Source of the DNA: Isoperla grammatica
Lineage: Eukaryota > Arthropoda > Insecta > Plecoptera > Perlodidae
Length of the DNA stretch: 64,000 nt
Direction: 5' to 3'
NCBI GenBank assembly: GCA_945910005.1
Contig: OX246743.1
Span: 11,204,587 to 11,268,586 of the forward strand
Shown here: positions 1-12,639 of the stretch, piece by piece
Layout of the letters: every line of letters begins with the position of its first letter
Position numbering within the stretch: the stretch's first letter is position 1
The notes under the pieces: model-generated
Database searches by the model: none
The model's input: the letters and a program-made list of their open reading frames with translations, nothing else
What the model was told of the DNA's origin: nothing
Made by a program: the position numbers and the translations under genes

Positions 1-130
1 AACAATCTCCCCAATATGGCTCTCGTCAATCCACTATACGTGCGGCCCTCTTTGCAATCAAGACGCCTAACAATCTCCCCAATGTGGCTATTGGCACTCC
101 ACCATACTTGCGGCCCTCTTTGCAATCCAA

Positions 131-3100
131 GTGCCTAACATCTCCCCAATGTGGCTGTCGCCACTCCGCCATACTTGCGGCCCTCTTTGCAATCCAAGCG
201 CCTTACAATCTCCCCAATATGGCTCTCGTCACTCCACCATACTTGCGGCCCTCTTTGCAATCAAAACGCCTAACAATCTCCCCAATGTGGCTCTCGGCAC
301 TCCACCATACTTGCGGCCCTCTTTGCAATCCAAGTGCCTAACATCTCCCCAATGTGGCTCTCGCCACTCCGCCATACTTGCGGCCCTCTTAACAATCAAA
401 GCGCCTAACAATCTCCCCAGTGGGGCTCTCACCACTCCGTCATACTTGCGGCCCTCTTTTCAATCCAAGCGTCTAACAATCTCCCCAGTGTTGCTCTCGC
501 CACTCCGTCATACTTGCGGCCCTCTTTGCAATCCAAGCGCCTTACAATCTCCCCAATGTGGCACTCGTCACTCCACCATACCTGCGGCCCTTTTTGCAAT
601 CCAAGCGCCTTACAAACTCCCCAATGTGTCTCTCGTCACTCCGTCATACTTGCGGCCCTCTTTGCAATCCAAGAGCCTCACAATCTCCCCAAGGTGGCAC
701 TTTCACTCCGTCACTCTTGCGGCCCTCTTTGCAATCCAAGCGCCTTACAATCTCCCCAATGTGGCTCTCGTCACACCGCCATACTCGCGGCCCTCTTTGC
801 AATCAGAGCGCCTAACAATCGCCTTACAATCTCCCCAATGTGGCTCTCGGCACTCCATCATACTTGCGGCCCTCTTTGCAATCCAAGCGCCTTACAATCT
901 CCCCAATATGGCTCTCGTCATTCCACCATACGTGCGGTCCTCTTTGCAATCAAGACGCCTAACAATCTCCCCAATGTGGCTATTGGCACTCCACCATACT
1001 TGCGGCCCTCTTTGCAATCCAAGTGCCTAACATCTCCCCAATGTGGCTCTCGCCACTCCGCCATACTTGCGGCCCTCTTTGCAATCCAAGCGCATTACAA
1101 TCTCCCCAATATGGCTCTCGTCACTCCACCATACTTGCGGCCCTCTTTGCAATCAAAACGCCTAGCAATCTCCCCAATGTGGCTCTCGGCACTCCACCAT
1201 ACTTGCGGCCCTCTTTGCAATCCAAGTGCCTAACATCTCCCCAATGTGGCTCTCGCCACTCCGCCATACTTGCGGCCCTCTTTGCAATCAAAGCGCCTAA
1301 CAATCTCCCCAGTGGGGCTCTCACCACTCCGTCATACTTGCGGCCCTCTTTTCAATCCAAGCGTCTAACAATCTCCCCAGTGTTGCTCTCGCCACTCCGT
1401 CATACTTGCGGCCCTCTTTGCAATCCAAGCGCCTTACAATCTCCCCAATGTGGCTCTCGTCACTCCACCATACCTGCGGCCCTCTTTGCAATCCAAGCGC
1501 CTTACAAACTCCCCAATGTGTCTCTCGTCACTCCGTCATACTTGCGGCCCTCTTTGCAATCCAAGCGCCTTACAAACTCCCCAATGTGTCTCTCGTCACT
1601 CCGTCATACTTGCGGCCCTCTTTGCAATCCAAGCGCCTAACAATCTCCCCAATGTGGCTCTCACCACTCCACCATACTTGCGGCCCTCTTTGCAATCCAA
1701 GTGCCTAACATCTCCCTTATGTGGCTCTCGCCTCTTCGCCATACTTGCGGCCCTCTTTGCAATCCAAGCGCCTAACAATCTCCCCAGTGGGGCTCTCACC
1801 GTTCCGTCATACTTGCGGCCCTCTTTTCAATCCAAGCGTCTAACAATCTCCCCAGTGTTGCTCTCGCCACTCCGTCATACTTGCGGCCCTCTTTGCAATC
1901 CAAGCGCCTAACAATCTCCCCAATGTGGCTCTCGTCACTCCACCATACCTGCGGCCCTCTTTGCAATCCAAGCGCCTTACAAACTCCCCAATGTGGCTCT
2001 CGTCACTCCGTCATACTTGCGGCCCTCTTTGCAATCCAAGCGCCTTACAAACTCCCCAATGTGGCTCTCGTCACTCCGTCATACTTGCGGCCCTCTTTGC
2101 AATCCAAGCGCCTAACAATCTCTCCAATGTGGCTCTCGTCACTCCGTCATACTTGCGGCCCTCTTTGCAATCCAAGCGCCTTGCAATCTCCCCAATGTGG
2201 CTTTCGTCACTCCGTCATACTTGCGGCCCTCTTTAAAATCCAAGCGCCTTGCAATCTCCCCAATGTGGCTCTCGTCACACCGTAACTTGCGGCCCTATTT
2301 GCAATCCAAGCGCCTAACAATCTCCCCAATGTGGCTTTCGTCACTCCACCATACTTGCGGCCCTCTTTGCAATCGAAGTGCCTCATTTCTCCCTTATGTG
2401 GCTCTCGCCACTCCGCCATACTTGCGGCCCTCTTTGTAATCCAAGCGCCTAACAATCTCCCTAATGTGGCTCTCGTCACTCCGTCATACTTGCGGCCATC
2501 TTTGCAATCCAAGTGCCTAACATCTCCCCAATGTGGCTCTCGGCACTCCCCCATACTTGCGGCCCTCTTTGCAATCCAAGTGCCTAACATCTCCCCAATG
2601 TGGCTCTCGCCACTCCGTCATACTTGCGGCCCTCTTTGCAATCCAAGCGCCTTACAAACTCCCCAATGTGGCTCTCGTCACTTCGTCATACTTGCGGCCC
2701 TCTTTGCAATCCAAGCGCCTAACAAACTCCCCAATGTGGCTCTCGTCACCTTGTCATACTTGCGGCCCTCTTTGCAATCCAAGCGCCTAACAATCTCCCC
2801 AATGTGGCTCTCATCACTTAAACATACTTGCGGCCCTCTTTGCCTTCCAAGCGCCTAACAATCTCCCCAATGTGGCTCTCGTCACTCCACCATACTTGCG
2901 GCCCTCTTTGCAATCGAAGTGCCTCATTTCTCCCTTATGTGGCTCTCGCACTCCGCCATACTTGCGGCCCTCTTTGTAATCCAAGCGCCTAACAATCTCC
3001 CTAATGTGGCTCTCGTCACTCCGTCATACTTGCGGCCATCTTTGCAATCCAAGTGCCTAACATCTCCCCAATGTGGCTCTCGGCACTCCCCCATACTTGC

Positions 3101-4284
3101 GGCCCTCTTTGCAATCCAAGTGCCTAACATCTCCCCAATGTGGCTCTCGCCACTCCGTCATACTTGCGGCCCTCTTTGCAATCCAAGCGCCTTACAAACT
3201 CCCCAATGTGGCTCTCGTCACTCCGTCATACTTGCGGCCCTCTTTGCAATCCAAGCGCCTAACAAACTCCCCAATGTGGCTCTCGTCACCTTGTCATACT
3301 TGCGGCCCTCTTTGCAATCCAAGCGCCTAACAATCTCCCCAATGTGGCTCTCATCACTTAAACATACTTGCGGCCCTCTTTGCCATCCAAGCGCCTAACA
3401 ATCTCCCCAATGTGGCTCTCGTCACTCGGTCATACTTGCGGCCCTCTTTGCAATCCAAGCGCCTTGCAATATCCCCAATGTGGCTCTCGAAACACCGTCA
3501 TACTTGCGGCCCTCTTTGCAATCCAAGCGCCTAACAAACTCCCCAATGTGGCTCTCGTCACCCCGTCATACTTGCGGCACTCTTTGCAATCCAAGCGCCT
3601 AACAATCTCCCCAATGTGGCTCTCATCACTTTACCATACTTGCGGCCCTCTTTGCCATCCAAGCGCCTAACAATCTCCCCAATGTGGCTCTCGTCACTCA
3701 GTCATACTTGCGGCCCTCTTTGCAATCCAAGCGCCTTATAATCTCCCCAATGTGGCTCTCGTCACACCGCCATACTTGCGGCCCTCTTTGCAATCGAAGC
3801 GCTTTACAATCTCCCTAGTGTTGCTCTCGTCATTTCGTTAGACTTGCGGCCCTCTTTGCAATCCAAGAGCCTAACAATCTCCCCAATGTGGCTCTCGTCA
3901 CACCGTCATACTTGCGGCCCTCTTTGCAATCCAAGAGCCTCACAATCTCCCCAAGGTGGCACTTTCACTCCGTCACTCTTGCGGCCCTCTTTGCAATCCA
4001 AGCGCCTTACAATCTCCCCAATGTGGCTCTCGTCACACCGCCATACTCGCGGCCCTCTTTGCAATCAGAGCGCCTAACAATCGTCTTACAATCTCCCCAA
4101 TGTGGCTCTCGACACTCCACCATACTTGCGGCCCTCTTTGCAATCCAAGCGCCTAACAATCTCCCCAATATGGCTCTCGTCAATCCACCATACGTGCGGC
4201 CCTCTTTGCAATCAAGACGCCTAACAATCTCCCCAATGTGGCTATTGGCACTCCACCATACTTGCGGCCCTCTTTGCAATCCAA
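131..4284 (+). repeat. Superunit copy 1 in S0 (4154 bp)
   Basis: The start at 131 is an arbitrary phase point: the monomer series beginning here recurs at 4285 and again at 7967. Copy 1 is 472 bp longer than copy 2. Two events account for this exactly: copy 1 has an extra 540-bp internal duplication, and copy 2 has one extra 68-bp monomer (540 - 68 = 472). Apart from scattered substitutions, the order of variant monomers is the same in both copies. This shows amplification of a multi-kilobase unit, not only of single monomers. Confidence 0.85.
2333..3413 (+). repeat. Local tandem duplication, period about 540 bp
   Basis: The block with 'caatcgaagtgcctcattt' and 'ctcccttatgtggctctcg' (about 2370) is repeated about 540 bp downstream (about 2911), followed by the same eight-monomer series ending in 'catcacttaaacat'. 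The offset is 541 at the start and 540 after a one-base loss in the second copy ('ctctcgcactccg' for 'ctctcgccactccg', near 2948). The corresponding place in copy 2 (about 6487-7010) is single, so the duplication is private to the first superunit. Confidence 0.85.
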
Positions 4285-7200
4285 GTGCCTAACATCTCCC
4301 CAATGTGGCTGTCGCCACTCCGCCATACTTGCGGCCCTCTTTGCAATCCAAGCGCCTTACAATCTCCCCAATATGGCTCTCGTCACTCCACCATACTTGC
4401 GGCCCTCTTTGCAATCAAAACGCCTAACAATCTCCCCAATGTGGCTCTCGGCACTCCACCATACTTGCGGCCCTCTTTGCAATCCAAGTGCCTAACATCT
4501 CCCCAATGTGGCTCTCGCCACTCCGCCATACTTGCGGCCCTCTTAACAATCAAAGCGCCTAACAATCTCCCCAGTGGGGCTCTCACCACTCCGTCATACT
4601 TGCGGCCCTCTTTTCAATCCAAGCGTCTAACATTCTCCCCAGTGTTGCTCTCGCCACTCCGTCATACTTGCGGCCCTCTTTGCAATCCAAGCGCCTTACA
4701 ATCTCCCCAATGTGGCACTCGTCACTCCACCATACCTGCGGCCCTTTTTGCAATCCAAGCGCCTTACAAACTCCCCAATGTGTCTCTCGTCACTCCGTCA
4801 TACTTGCGGCCCTCTTTGCAATCCAAGAGCCTCACAATCTCCCCAAGGTGGCACTTTCACTCCGTCACTCTTGCGGCCCTCTTTGCAATCCAAGCGCCTT
4901 ACAATCTCCCCAATGTGGCTCTCGTCACACCGCCATACTCGCGGCCCTCTTTGCAATCAGAGCGCCTAACAATCGCCTTACAATCTCCCCAATGTGGCTC
5001 TCGGCACTCCACCATACTTGCGGCCCTCTTTGCAATCCAAGCGCCTTACAATCTCCCCAATATGGCTCTCGTCATTCCACCATACGTGCGGTCCTCTTTG
5101 CAATCAAGACGCCTAACAATCTCCCCAATGTGGCTATTGGCACTCCACCATACTTGCGGCCCTCTTTGCAATCCAAGTGCCTAACATCTCCCCAATGTGG
5201 CTCTCGCCACTCCGCCATACTTGCGGCCCTCTTTGCAACCCAAGCGCCTTACAATCTCCCCAATATGGCTCTCGTCACTCCACCATACTTGCGGCCCTCT
5301 TTGCAATCAAAACGCCTAGCAATCTCCCCAATGTGGCTCTCGGCACTCCACCATACTTGCGGCCCTCTTTGCAATCCAAGTGCCTAACATCTCCCCAATG
5401 TGGCTCTCGCCACTCCGCCATACTTGCGGCCCTCTTTGCAATCAAAGCGCCTAACAATCTCCCCAGTGGGGCTCTCACCACTCCGTCATACTTGCGGCCC
5501 TCTTTTCAATCCAAGCGTCTAACAATCTCCCCAGTGTTGCTCTCGCCACTCCGTCATACTTGCGGCCCTCTTTGCAATCCAAGCGCCTTACAATCTTCCC
5601 AATGTGGCTCTCGTCACTCCACCATACCTGCGGCCCTCTTTGCAATCCAAGCGCCTTACAAACTCCCCAATGTGTCTCTCGTCACTCCGTCATACTTGCG
5701 GCCCTCTTTGCAATCCAAGCGCCTTACAAACTCCCCAATGTGTCTCTCGTCACTCCGTCATACTTGCGGCCCTCTTTGCAATCCAAGCGCCTAACAATCT
5801 CCCCAATGTGGCTCTCACCACTCCACCATACTTGCGGCCCTCTTTGCAATCCAAGTGCCTAACATCTCCCTTATGTGGCTCTCGCCACTTCGCCATACTT
5901 GCGGCCCTCTTTGCAATCCAAGCGCCTAACAATCTCCCCAGTGGGGCTCTCACCACTCCGTCATACTTGCGGCCCTCTTTTCAATCCAAGCGTCTAACAA
6001 TCTCCCCAGTATTGCTCTCGCCACTCCGTCATACTTGCGGCCCTCTTTGCAATCCAAGCGCCTAACAATCTCCCCAATGTGGCTCTCGTCACTCCACCAT
6101 ACCTGCGGCCCTCTTTGCAATCCAAGCGCCTTACAAACTCCCCAATGTGGCTCTCGTCACTCCGTCATACTTGCGGCCCTCTTTGCAATCCAAGCGCCTT
6201 ACAAACTCCCCAATGTGGCTCTCGTCACTCCGTCATACTTGCGGCCCTCTTTGCAATCCAAGCGCCTAACAATCTCTCCAATGTGGCTCTCGTCACTCCG
6301 TCATACTTGCGGCCCTCTTTGCAATCCAAGCGCCTTGCAATCTCCCCAATGTGGCTTTCGTCACTCCGTCATACTTGCGGCCCTCTTTAAAATCCAAGCG
6401 CCTTGCAATCTCCCCAATGTGGCTCTCGTCACACCGTAACTTGCGGCCCTATTTGCAATCCAAGCGCCTAACAATCTCCCCAATGTGGCTTTCGTCACTC
6501 CACCATACTTGCGGCCCTCTTTGCAATCGAAGTGCCTCATTTCTCCCTTATGTGGCTCTCGCCACTCCGCCATACTTGCGGCCCTCTTTGTAATCCAAGC
6601 GCCTAACAATCTCCCTAATGTGGCTCTCGTCACTCCGTCATACTTGCGGCCATCTTTGCAATCCAAGTGCCTAACATCTCCCCAATGTGGCTCTCGGCAC
6701 TCCCCCATACTTGCGGCCCTCTTTGCAATCCAAGTGCCTAACATCTCCCCAATGTGGCTCTCGCCACTCCGTCATACTTGCGGCCCTCTTTGCAATCCAA
6801 GCGCCTTACAAACTCCCCAATGTGGCTCTCGTCACTTCGTCATACTTGCGGCCCTCTTTGCAATCCAAGCGCCTAACAAACTCCCCAATGTGGCTCTCGT
6901 CACCTTGTCATACTTGCGGCCCTCTTTGCAATCCAAGCGCCTAACAATCTCCCCAATGTGGCTCTCATCACTTAAACATACTTGCGGCCCTCTTTGCCAT
7001 CCAAGCGCCTAACAATCTCCCCAATGTGGCTCTCGTCACTCGGTCATACTTGCGGCCCTCTTTGCAATCCAAGCGCCTAACAATCTCCCCAATGTGGCTC
7101 TCGTCACTCGGTCATACTTGCGGCCCTCTTTGCAATCCAAGCGCCTTGCAATATCCCCAATGTGGCTCTCGTCACACCGTCATACTTGCGGCCCTCTTTG

Positions 7201-7966
7201 CAATCCAAGCGCCTAACAAACTCCCCAATGTGGCTCTCGTCACCCCGTCATACTTGCGGCCCTCTTTGCAATCCAAGCGCCTAACAATCTCCCCAATGTG
7301 GCTCTCATCACTTTACCATACTTGCGGCCCTCTTTGCCATCCAAGCGCCTAACAATCTCCCCAATGTGGCTCTCGTCACTCGGTCATACTTGCGGCCCTC
7401 TTTGCAATCCAAGCGCCTTACAATCTCCCCAATGTGGCTCTCACCACACCGCCATACTTGCGGCCCTCTTTGCAATCGAAGCGCTTTACAATCTCCCTAG
7501 TGTTGCTCTCGTCATTTCGTTAGACTTGCGGCCCTCTTTGCAATCCAAGCGCCTAACAATCTCCCCAATGTGGCTCTCGTCACACCGTCATACTTGCGGC
7601 CCTCTTTGCAATCCAAGAGCCTCACAATCTCCCCAAGGTGGCACTTTCACTCCGTCACTCTTGCGGCCCTCTTTGCAATCCAAGCGCCTTACAATCTCCC
7701 CAATGTGGCTCTCGTCACACCGCCATACTCGCGGCCCTCTTTGCAATCAGAGCGCCTAACAATCGTCTTACGATCTCCCCAATGTGGCTCTCGACACTCC
7801 ACCATACTTGCGGCCCTCTTTGCAATCCAAGCGCCTAACAATCTCCCCAATATGGCTCTCGTCAATCCACCATACGTGCGGCCCTCTTTGCAATCAAGAC
7901 GCCTAACAATCTCCCCAATGTGGCTATTGGCACTCCACCATACTTGCGGCCCTCTTTGCAATCCAA
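4285..7966 (+). repeat. Superunit copy 2 in S0 (3682 bp)
   Basis: It repeats the series of 131-4284 with few substitutions. It lacks the 540-bp internal duplication but has one extra monomer carrying 'gtcactcggtcat' (7035 region, repeated 68 bp later at about 7103). Reading on from 7967 gives the same series a third time, so 4285 and 7967 are equivalent phase points 3682 bp apart. Confidence 0.85.
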
Positions 7967-10900
7967 GTGCCTAACATCTCCCCAATGTGGCTGTCGCCAC
8001 TCCGCCATACTTGCGGCCCTCTTTGCAATCCAAGCGCCTTACAATCTCCCCAATATGGCTCTCGTCACTCCACCATACTTGCGGCCCTCTTTGCAATCAA
8101 AACGCCTAACAATCTCCCCAATGTGGCTCTCGGCACTCCACCATACTTGCGGCCCTCTTTGCAATCCAAGTGCCTAACATCTCCCCAATGTGGCTCTCGC
8201 CACTCCGCCATACTTGCGGCCCTCTTTGCAATCAAAGCGCCTAACAATCTCCCCAGTGGGGCTCTCACCACTCCGTCATACTTGCGGCCCTCTTTTCAAT
8301 CCAAGCGTCTAACAATCTCCCCAGTGTTGCTCTCGCCACTCCGTCATACTTGCGGCCCTCTTTGCAATCCAAGCGCCTTACAACCTCCCCAATGTGGCAC
8401 TCGTCACTCCACCATACCTGCGGCCCTTTTTGCAATCCAAGCGCCTTACAAACTCCCCAATGTGTCTCTCGTCACTCCGTCATACTTGCGGCCCTCTTTG
8501 CAATCCAAGAGCCTCACAATCTCCCCAAGGTGGCACTTTCACTCCGTCACTCTTGCGGCCCTCTTTGCAATCCAAGCGCCTTACAATCTCCCCAATGTGG
8601 CTCTCGTCACACTGCCATACTCGCGGCTTTCTTTGCAATCAGAGCGCCTAACAATCGCCTTACAATCTCCCCAATGTGGCTCTCGGCACTCCACCATACT
8701 TGCGGCCCTCTTTGCAATCCAAGCGCCTTACAATCTCCCCAATATGGCTCTCGTCATTCCACCATACGTGCGGTCCTCTTTGCAATCAAGACGCCTAACA
8801 ATCTCCCCAATGTGGCTATTGGCACTCCACCATACTTGCGGCCCTCTTTGCAATCCAAGTGCCTAACATCTCCCCAATGTGGCTCTCGCCACTCCGCCAT
8901 ACTTGCGGCCCTCTTTGCAATCCAAGCGCCTTACAATCTCCCCAATATGGCTCTCGTCACTCCACCATACTTGCGGCCCTCTTTGCAATCAAAACGCCTA
9001 GCAATCTCCCCAATGTGGCTCTCGGCACTCCACCATACTTGCGGCCCTCTTTGCAATCCAAGTGCCTAACATCTCCCCAATGTGGCTCTCGCCACTCCGC
9101 CATACTTGCGGCCCTCTTTGCAATCAAAGCGCCTAACAATCTCCCCAGTGGGGCTCTCACCACTCCGTCATACTTGCGGCCCTCTTTTCAAACCAAGCGT
9201 CTAACAATCTCCCCAGGGTTTGCCTTAGCCACTCCGTCATACTTGCGGCCCTCTTTGCAATCCAAGCGCCTTACAATCTCCCCAATGTGGCTCTCGTCAC
9301 TCCACCATACCTGCGGCCCTCTTTGCAATCCAAGCGCCTTACAAACTCCCCAATGTGTCTCTCGTCACTCCGTCATACTTGCGGCCCTCTTTGCAATCCA
9401 AGCGCCTTACAAACTCCCCAATGTGTCTCTCGTCACTCCGTCATACTTGCGGCCCTCTTTGCAATCCAAGCGCCTAACAATCTCCCCAATGTGGCTCTCA
9501 CCACTCCACCATACTTGCGGCCCTGTTTGCAATCCAAGTGCCTAACATCTCCCTTATGTGGCTCTCGCCACTTCGCCATACTTGCGGCCCTCTTTGCAAT
9601 CCAAGCGCCTAACAATCTCCCCAGTGGGGCTCTCACCACTCCGTCATACTTGCGGCCCTCTTTTCAATCCAAGCGTCTAACAATCTCCCCAGTGTTGCTC
9701 TCGCCACTCCGTCATACTTGCGGCCCTCTTTGCAATCCAAGCGCCTAACAATCTCCCCAATGTGGCTCTCGTCACTCCACCATACCTGCGGCCCTCTTTG
9801 CAATCCAAGCGCCTTACAAACTCCCCAATGTGGCTCTCGTCACTCCGTCATACTTGCGGCCCTCTTTGCAATCCAAGTGCCTTACAAACTCCCCAATGTG
9901 GCTCTCGTCACTCCGTCATACTTGCGGCCCTCTTTGCAATCCAAGCGCCTAACAATCTCTCCAATGTGGCTCTCGTCACTCCGTCATACTTGCGGCCCTC
10001 TTTGCAATCCAAGCGCCTTGCAATCTCCCCAATGTGGCTTTCGTCACTCCGTCATACTTGCGGCCCTCTTTAAAATCCAAGCGCCTTGCAATCTCCCCAA
10101 TGTGGCTCTCGTCACACCGTAACTTGCGGCCCTATTTGCAATCCAAGCGCCTAACAATCTCCCCAATGTGGCTTTCGTCACTCCACCATACTTGCGGCCC
10201 TCTTTGCAATCGAAGTGCCTCATTTCTCCCTTATGTGGCTCTCGCCACTCCGCCATACTTGCGGCCCTCTTTGTAATCCAAGCGCCTAACAATCTCCCTA
10301 ATGTGGCTCTCGTCACTCCGTCATACTTGCGGCCATCTTTGCAATCCAAGTGCCTAACATCTCCCCAATGTGGCTCTCGGCACTCCCCCATACTTGCGGC
10401 CCTCTTTGCAATCCAAGTGCCTAACATCTCCCCAATGTGGCTCTCGCCACTCCGTCATACTTGCGGCCCTCTTTGCAATCCAAGCGCCTTACAAACTCCC
10501 CAATGTGGCTCTCGTCACTCCGTCATACTTGCGGCCCTCTTTGCAATCCAAGCGCCTAACAAACTCCCCAATGTGGCTCTCGTCACCTTGTCATACTTGC
10601 GGCCCTCTTTGCAATCCAAGCGCCTAACAATCTCCCCAATGTGGCTCTCATCACTTAAACATACTTGCGGCCCTCTTTGCCATCCAAGCGCCAAACAATC
10701 TCCCCAATGTGGCTCTCGTCACTCGGTCATACTTGCGGCCCTCTTTGCAATCCAAGCGCCTTACAATCTCCCCAATGTGGCTCTCGTCACACCGCCATAC
10801 TTGCGGCCCTCTCAGCAATCCAAGCGCTTTACAATCTCCCTAGTGTTGCTCTCGTCATTTCGTTAGACTTGCGGCCCTCTTTGCAATCCAAGCGCCTAAC

Positions 10901-11100
10901 AATCTCCTCAATGTGGCTCTCGTCACACCGTCATACTTGCGGCCCTCTTTGCAATCCAAGAGCCTCCCAATCTCCCCAAGGTGGCACTTTCACTCCGTCA
11001 CTCTTGCGGCCCTCTTTGCAATCCAAGCGCCTTACAATCTCCCCAATGTGGCTCTCGTCACACTGCCATACTCGCGGCCCTCTTTGCAATCAGAGCGCCT
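7967..11100 (+). repeat. Superunit copy 3 in S0 (partial)
   Basis: It follows copy 2 closely to about 10.6 kb, with a one-base insertion near 9211-9228, where 'ccccagggtttgcctta' replaces the usual 'ccccagtgttgctctcg'. About five monomers present in copy 2 (with 'catcactttaccat') are then missing. After about 11.1 kb the series changes to that seen at 19.8-21.3 kb ('gctgtcggcactccccc', 'cctcttttgcaatcc'). The right limit is approximate. Confidence 0.7.
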
Positions 11101-12609
11101 AACAATCGCCTTACAATCTCCCCAATGTGGCTGTCGGCACTCCCCCATACTTGCGGCCCTCTTTGCAATCCAAGCGCCTTACAATCTCCCCAATATGGCT
11201 CTCGTCACTCCACCATACTCGCGGCCCTCTTTGCAATCAAAACGCCCAACAATCTCCCCAATGTGGCTCTCGGCACTCCACCATACTTGCGGCCCTCTTT
11301 GCAATCCAAGTGCCTAACATCTCCCCAATGTGGCTCTCGCCACTCCGCCATACTCGCGGCCCTCTTTTGCAATCCAAGCGCGTAACAATCTCCCCAATGT
11401 GTCTCTATTCACTCCACAATACTTGCGGCCCTCTTTGCAATCAGAGCGCCTAATTATCTCCCCGATGCGGCTCTCGCCACTCCGTCATACTTGCGGCCCT
11501 CTTTGCAATCAAAGCGCCTAACAATCTCCCCAGTGGGGCTCTCACCACTCCGTCATACTTGCGGCCCTCTTTTCAATCCAAGCGTCTAACAATCTCCCCA
11601 GTGTTGCTCTCGCCACTCCGTCATACTTGCGGCCCTCTTTGCAATCCAAGCGCCTAACAATCTCCCCAATGTGGCTCTCGTAACTCCACCATACCTGCGG
11701 CCCTCTTTGCAATCCAAGCGCCTTACAAACTCCCCAATGTGGCTCTCGTCACTCCGTCATAATTGCGGCCCTCTTTGCAATCCAAGCGCCTTACAAACTC
11801 CCCAATGTGTCTCTCGTCACTCCGTCATACTTGCGGCCCTCTTTGCAATCCAAGCGCCTAACAATCTCCCCAATGTGGCTCTCACCACTCCACCATACTT
11901 GCGGCCCTCTTTGCAATCCAAGTGCCAAACATCTCCCTAATGTGGCTCTCGCCACTTCGCCATACTTGCGGCCCTCTTTGCAATTCAAGCGCCTAACAAT
12001 CTCCCCAGTGGGGCTCTCACCACTCCGTCATACTTGCGGCCCTCTTTTCAATCCAAGCGTCTAACAATCTCCCCAGTGTTTCTCTCGCCACTCCGTCATA
12101 CTTGCGGCCCTCTTTGCAATCCAAGCGCCTAACAATCTCCCCAATGTGGCTCTCGTCACTCCACCATACCTGCGGCCCTCTTTGCAATCCAAGCGCCTTA
12201 CAAACTCCCCAATGTGGCTCTCGTCACTCCGTCATACTTGCGGCCCTCTTTGCAATCCAAGCGCCTTACAAACTCCCCAATGTGGCTCTCGTCATTCCGT
12301 CATACTTGCGGCCCTCTTTGCAATCCAAGCGCCTAACAATCTCTCCAATGTGGCTCTCGTCACTCTGTCATACTTGCGGCCCTCTTTGCAATCCAAGCGC
12401 CTTGCAATCTCCCCAATGTGGCTCTCGTCACTCCGTCATACTTGCGGCCCTCTTTGCAATCCAAGCGCCTTGCAATCTCCCCAATGTGGCTCTCGTCACA
12501 CCGCCATACTTGCGGCCCTCTTTGCAATCAAAACGCCTAACAATCTCCCCGATGTGGGCTCTCGCCACTCTGCCATTCTTGCGGCCCTCTTTGCAATCCA
12601 AGCGCCTTA

Positions 12610-12639
12610 CAATCTCCCCAATGTGGCTCTCGTCACACC
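12610..12639. other. Spacer-less recombination scar
   Basis: To the left the satellite matches the end of the long block S1 (21220-21320); to the right it matches the start of the short block S2 (22041 onward, with 'accgtcaaacttg'). In S1/S2 these are separated by a spacer. Here they join directly inside the 30 bases shared by both flanks (12610-12639). Between the matching points in S1/S2 (21289 and 22012) lie 723 bp, so spacer plus 57 bp of satellite is absent. The coordinates agree: the offset between S0 and the later copy rises from about 8679 to about 9402 across this point. Confidence 0.8.
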
